Program-made: the position numbers and the translations under genes | Origin: an uncultured Pelagibacteraceae bacterium | Lineage (GTDB): Bacteria > Pseudomonadota > Alphaproteobacteria > Pelagibacterales > Pelagibacteraceae | Length of the DNA: 64,000 nt | Reading direction: 5' to 3' | Assembly (NCBI GenBank): GCA_902613065.1 | Contig: CACMFU010000004.1 | Location: forward strand, 1-64,000 | Notes under the pieces: model-generated | The model's input: the letters and a program-made list of their open reading frames with translations, nothing else | Databases searched by the model: none | What the model was told of the DNA's origin: nothing | Shown here: positions 60,814 through 64,000 of the stretch, piece by piece | Position numbering within the stretch: position 1 is the first letter of the stretch | Layout of the letters: every line of letters begins with the position of its first letter

Positions 60814-61611
60814 TTAATTTTCTTTTCCCATAATTTCTTCCTCCATGTTCCAAATCATGGATAAAATTTCTTCTCTTTTTGACGAAAAATCTTTATTTTT
60901 TTTTATTTCTCTTAAATCTTCTTTTAAACCCATCTCTGCAAATGGAAGATTATATTCTTTATGTATCCTACCTGGTCTTGGTGCCATTACATACAACCTT
61001 TCACCAAGCAGTAGTGCTTCCTCAACCGAGTGTGTAATTAAAATAATTGTTTTTCCAGTTTCTTTCCAAATTTTCAAAACTAAAGATTGCATTTTTTCTC
61101 TTGTTAGAGCATCAAGAGCACCTAAAGGCTCATCCATTAAAATCAAATCAGGATCATTGATTAAACACCTTGCAAGAGCTACTCTTTGCTGCATTCCTCC
61201 AGACAATTGATATGTTGGGGTATTTCCAAATCCTTTTAAGCCAACAATCTCTAGCCACTCATCAACTTTTTTTGAAGTTTCTATAGGATCTTTTTTTTTC
61301 ATTCTAAGACCAAAGTTTACGTTCTCTGCAACAGTCAACCATTCAAATAATGCACCTTGTTGAAAAACCATGCCTCTTTCAACTCCAGGTCCATCAATTT
61401 CTTTACCATTCAAAGTTATATTTCCAGATGTTGGTCTTAAGAAACCAGCTGCAATATTTAACAAAGTTGTTTTTCCACAACCAGAAGGCCCAAGAACTGT
61501 TAGAAGTTCTCCTTTTTTTAATTTGAAATTTAAATCTTTTAAAGCATGAACAGTCTCTCCTTTTGGAGTTTTAAAAATCATGTTTAGATTTTGAGATATC
61601 AAATCACTCAT
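60814..61611 (-). CDS. tauB: Taurine/nitrate-type ABC ATP-binding protein
   Basis: ATPase of 265 residues of the NrtD/TauB/SsuB branch. Walker A is G-P-S-G-C-G-K-T-T at 41-49, signature L-S-G-G-M-Q-Q near 138, Walker B L-I-L-M-D-E-P near 160 and H-S-V-E-E-A near 195. G-A-L-D-A-L-T-R after Walker B is typical of this branch. It starts 82 bases after the receptor gene, beyond an intrinsic terminator. Confidence 0.9.
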   Translation of the reverse strand: MSDLISQNLNMIFKTPKGETVHALKDLNFKLKKGELLTVLGPSGCGKTTLLNIAAGFLRPTSGNITLNGKEIDGPGVERGMVFQQGALFEWLTVAENVNFGLRMKKKDPIETSKKVDEWLEIVGLKGFGNTPTYQLSGGMQQRVALARCLINDPDLILMDEPLGALDALTREKMQSLVLKIWKETGKTIILITHSVEEALLLGERLYVMAPRPGRIHKEYNLPFAEMGLKEDLREIKKNKDFSSKREEILSMIWNMEEEIMGKEN

Positions 61612-61640
61612 TAGCTGACTTTATATAAAATATTTACTTA

Positions 61641-61674
61641 AAAAAATAGGCACCAATAAAATTGGCGCCTATTT
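61641..61674 (-). terminator. Intrinsic terminator between tauA and tauB
   Basis: On the minus strand a 14-bp stem with a 3-base loop ends in a run of T. One pair is G-U, which forms only in minus-strand RNA (it would be A-C on the plus strand), fixing the direction. It lies about 20 bases after the tauA stop and probably limits tauBC expression. Confidence 0.82.
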
Positions 61675-61693
61675 AATTATTCTAATCTTTAAA

Positions 61694-62635
61694 TTATAAA
61701 GGTAAGAAACTAGTGTCTACTGCTCCACCTGGAGTTCCCATTCCTTTTAAGAATGCATCTAAGTTTCCGCTTTCCATAGATTTTTTAGTTTCTTCTGGAG
61801 TTAAGAATTTGAAACCACTTAAAGTGTCTTTCATATCAGCAATTTTCATCTCTGAAGCTTTTGACATAGAATTCATATCACTTTTTCCATTTCTATATCT
61901 TTCATTTGCTTCATGAGTTACTTCAATAAAAGTTCTCAACATTCCAGGATTTTCCTTCATAAACTTGTCTGTTACAGAAGTAATATCTATTCCTAAAATA
62001 CCTGCATCTCTTGCTTCTTGAACAGTTAAAAGTCTTGATCCTACAGCAACTGCAGCTTTGATAGAATTACCACCAAATAGACATGCCATTACTACATCTC
62101 CACTTACTAATGCAGCCGCACCTTCTTCAGGGTCCATTTGAATAATATCCATTTTACTTCTGTCAGCTCCGACAACTTTCATACTTTCGTCGAAAACGTA
62201 CTCAGCCATAGTACCTAACGGAACAGCAACTTTTTTACCTTCTAATTCAGTTGCATTTGCTTTTGTTATTCCTGATGCATTAGATGTTACACAAGTTGTT
62301 CCACCCATTCCGTATTCCATTGCAATATCAACTAATTTGATAGGTGCATTTGATTTTACAGCATTAATAAATGGTACTAAACCTTGTGAGTAAGAAATAT
62401 CAATATCTCCTGCTAACATTGCATCTGTCATTGCTCCACCATTAGTGAAGTTTGTCCATTTTACTGGAACTCCTAAAGCTTTAGCAAAATTCTTTTTTTG
62501 CATGTCCTCTAAATTTGGACTTGGCCACTCTAGAAAGTATGCAACTCTAACTTCGTTCGCAGCAGAGTTTGCTACTGTGATTGTTAAGTTTAGAGCAAAT
62601 AAACTTCCTAAAATGAAACTAATTATTTTTTTCAT
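61694..62635 (-). CDS. tauA: Taurine-type ABC substrate-binding protein
   Basis: Periplasmic receptor of 313 residues in the TauA/SsuA/NMT1-like family. Signal peptide ends near A-N-S-A-A. V-A-Y-F-L-E-W-P-S-P-N near 30 and T-N-F-T-N-G-G-A-M-T-D-A-M-L-A-G-D-I-D near 60-80 are typical of taurine receptors, as is G-K-K-V-A-V-P-L-G-T near 132. Ribosome-binding site AGGAGAAG. It heads the unit tauA, tauB, tauC, LDH2-type dehydrogenase. Taurine is the best guess, helped by the divergent aminotransferase; related amines or aliphatic sulfonates are possible. Confidence 0.85.
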   Translation of the reverse strand: MKKIISFILGSLFALNLTITVANSAANEVRVAYFLEWPSPNLEDMQKKNFAKALGVPVKWTNFTNGGAMTDAMLAGDIDISYSQGLVPFINAVKSNAPIKLVDIAMEYGMGGTTCVTSNASGITKANATELEGKKVAVPLGTMAEYVFDESMKVVGADRSKMDIIQMDPEEGAAALVSGDVVMACLFGGNSIKAAVAVGSRLLTVQEARDAGILGIDITSVTDKFMKENPGMLRTFIEVTHEANERYRNGKSDMNSMSKASEMKIADMKDTLSGFKFLTPEETKKSMESGNLDAFLKGMGTPGGAVDTSFLPL

Positions 62636-62736
62636 TTCTTCTCCTGTTAATTAAATTTAATTATCGATATTTAAGTTTAAATTTTCTTTTAAGTAAATGA
62701 TGAATAAATTACACAGGCTTCAAAAGTCATAAGTTA

Positions 62737-62749
62737 CAACCTATAGTTG
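62737..62749. promoter_or_regulatory. Inverted repeat in the tauA/aminotransferase intergenic region
   Basis: CAACCTATAGTTG has arms CAAC and GTTG. Read toward tauA, TTGCTA and TATAGG with 17 bases between them form a possible promoter whose -10 box lies inside the repeat. The rest of the 173-base divergent region (62636-62808) shows no gene or RNA. Confidence 0.35.
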
Positions 62750-62808
62750 CGGTCATTTAACATAGCAAGTATGACTAAAATTTACTGGTTAATTTATATA
62801 TTTAGTCT

Positions 62809-64000
62809 ATGAATCGAAACATAATTATGAGTTCAGAAAAACCTCAAATACCAAATTCTTTAAATGAACATTGGATGCCATTTACATCTAATAGAGATTT
62901 TAAAGAATCCCCAAGATTAATTGTAGAGGCAAAAGGTGTTTATTTAAAAAATCATCAAGGTCAAACCCAGATAGATGCAAGCTCGGGATTATTTTGCAAT
63001 CCTTTAGGTCACGGAAGAGAAGAAATAATTAATGCGATTACAAATCAATTAAAAAAATTAGACTATGCTCAACCATTTCAACAAGGTTTTGGTGGTTCAT
63101 TTGAACTTGCAACAAAAATTTCTAAACATACACCAGGAAATTTAAATAGAATTTTTTATACAATTTGTGGATCTACTGCTGTTGAAACAGCAATTAAAAT
63201 TGCAGTTGCATATCATAAAGCAAGAGGTGAAGGACATAGATTTAGGTTTGTTGGAAGAGAAAGAGGTTATCACGGCATGAATATCGGTGCTACTTCTGTT
63301 GGTGGAATGATTAACAATGTGAAAACATTTGCCAATGTTTTGATGCCAGGCGTTCTTCACATGAGACATACACATTTACCAGAGCATAAATTTGTTTCAG
63401 GTCAACCCGAAACTGGTGCGGAAATGGCAGAAGACCTTGAGAGAATTTGTACAAATTTTGGTTCAGAAAATATAGCAGCTTGCATTGTTGAACCAATTGC
63501 TGGATCAACAGGAACTTTAGTTCCACCAAAAGGATATTTGCAAAGACTAAGAGAAATTTGCGATAAGCATGGAATTTTATTAATTTTTGATGAAGTTATT
63601 ACTGGATGGGGAAGAACAGGTTCGCCATTTGCATCGCAAGAATACGGTGTTACTCCAGATATTATTACAATGGCTAAAGCTACAACAAATGGAATAAGTC
63701 CTTTAGGTGCAGTAGCGTGTAAAGAAGAAATTTACGATACTGTTATGGATGGATCTCCAAAAGGAACAATAGAATTGTTTCATGGTTATACTTATTCAGG
63801 AATTCCAGTGTCAGTAGCTGCAGGCTTAGCGGTTCAAGATATTTTTGAGAAAGATGACATCTTTAATAGAGCAAAAAATTTATCTCCATATTTCCAAGAA
63901 GGTTTAATGTCTTTAAAAGATATTGATGTTGTTGATAACATAAGAGGATATGGAATGATGGGTGGTATTGATATTAAAATGCATAAAAAACCTGGCGCAG
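62809..64000 (+). CDS. Class III aminotransferase, taurine/beta-alanine:pyruvate type (3' end outside window)
   Basis: PLP-dependent omega-amino acid transaminase; 397 residues are visible and the frame is open at the window end. N-terminal N-E-H-W-M-P-F-T and A-S-S-G-L-F-C-N-P-L-G-H-G match omega-amino acid:pyruvate aminotransferases. The cofactor residues are D261 (I-F-D-E-V-I-T-G) and lysine K290 (T-M-A-K-A-T). Divergent placement from tauA suggests taurine:pyruvate aminotransferase giving sulfoacetaldehyde; beta-alanine or GABA are the main alternatives. The ATG at 62809 has no ribosome-binding site; an in-frame ATG at 62827 is an alternative start. Confidence 0.85.
   Translation, partial: MNRNIIMSSEKPQIPNSLNEHWMPFTSNRDFKESPRLIVEAKGVYLKNHQGQTQIDASSGLFCNPLGHGREEIINAITNQLKKLDYAQPFQQGFGGSFELATKISKHTPGNLNRIFYTICGSTAVETAIKIAVAYHKARGEGHRFRFVGRERGYHGMNIGATSVGGMINNVKTFANVLMPGVLHMRHTHLPEHKFVSGQPETGAEMAEDLERICTNFGSENIAACIVEPIAGSTGTLVPPKGYLQRLREICDKHGILLIFDEVITGWGRTGSPFASQEYGVTPDIITMAKATTNGISPLGAVACKEEIYDTVMDGSPKGTIELFHGYTYSGIPVSVAAGLAVQDIFEKDDIFNRAKNLSPYFQEGLMSLKDIDVVDNIRGYGMMGGIDIKMHKKPGA

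Noticed and set aside
62636-62808. Riboswitch upstream of tauA
   Set aside because: No glycine-, SAM- or other recognisable riboswitch core was found; only a short inverted repeat and a possible promoter.
1-64000. CRISPR arrays, insertion sequences, tRNA or rRNA genes
   Set aside because: No spaced identical repeats, transposase motifs, terminal repeats, cloverleaf or rRNA sequence were seen, and gaps are too short to hold most of these.

Overview
The window is about 30% G+C, packed with genes, and has no gene-free stretch longer than about 175 bases. I saw no rRNA, tRNA, CRISPR array, insertion sequence or phage gene. Gene content points to a streamlined marine alphaproteobacterium of the SAR11/Pelagibacterales type or a similar AT-rich lineage. 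The evidence is the transporter load (two sugar ABC systems, a dipeptide ABC system, a taurine-type ABC system, a TRAP and a tripartite tricarboxylate transporter), overlapping convergent genes, almost no transcription factors, and secreted proteins whose mature ends begin with A-D-G-H. The clade is an inference; no marker gene is present.

Region by region. (1) 1-5571: end of a 2-hydroxyacid dehydrogenase, a fructose/ribose-type ABC importer (ATPase, permease, binding protein, terminator), a DsrE-like protein, then a FucU/RbsD mutarotase and a ribokinase. (2) 5572-15212: a sugar-acid module around a TctCBA importer: a rhamnonate-dehydratase-like enzyme, PdxA family, SDR, YghZ-type aldo-keto reductase, Mak-type fructokinase, a beta-hydroxyacid dehydrogenase and a fumarylacetoacetase-family hydrolase. 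Together these could turn a deoxy-aldonate into pyruvate plus lactate without phosphorylation. (3) 15247-21932: PEP carboxylase, CcdA, an azoreductase-like flavoprotein, a gamma-butyrobetaine-dioxygenase-like enzyme, a HisN-type phosphatase and a glutamine amidotransferase. (4) 21994-28155: a dipeptide ABC operon with fused ATPases, then AhpD-like and DUF924 genes. (5) 28156-33930: 3-hydroxyisobutyrate dehydrogenase, an isocitrate-lyase/PEP-mutase family enzyme, a TRAP transporter and an EamA permease.

(6) 33927-38999: the most unusual part, fourteen tightly packed minus-strand genes, most coding for about 95-130 residues (NTF2-like, cupin, dimeric alpha/beta-barrel and secreted proteins), ending in a GST-kappa/HCCA isomerase and two SMR transporters that both lack the usual glutamate. 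(7) 39082-45354: a sulfur block (persulfide-dioxygenase-like MBL protein, CysE, CysK), 1-Cys peroxiredoxin, a methyltransferase, an Asp/Glu racemase-family protein, and MFS and LysE exporters. (8) 45344-49179: a sugar ABC importer without its ATPase, followed by a HAD protein without the catalytic aspartates. (9) 49252-53400: a MetE-like protein, two double-NTF2 proteins and a bicupin. (10) 53414-64000: a region with sulfonate flavour: an HpsN-like HisD homologue, a phosphate acyltransferase, a BASS carrier, a duplicated winged-helix protein, an LDH2-family dehydrogenase, TauCBA with a greatly extended permease, and the start of a class III aminotransferase.

Two architectural habits recur. 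Genes for abundant binding proteins are separated from their membrane subunits by strong stem-loops, one of them inside the tctB reading frame. Most convergent gene pairs touch or overlap. Annotation rests on motif reading alone; no database search was possible.
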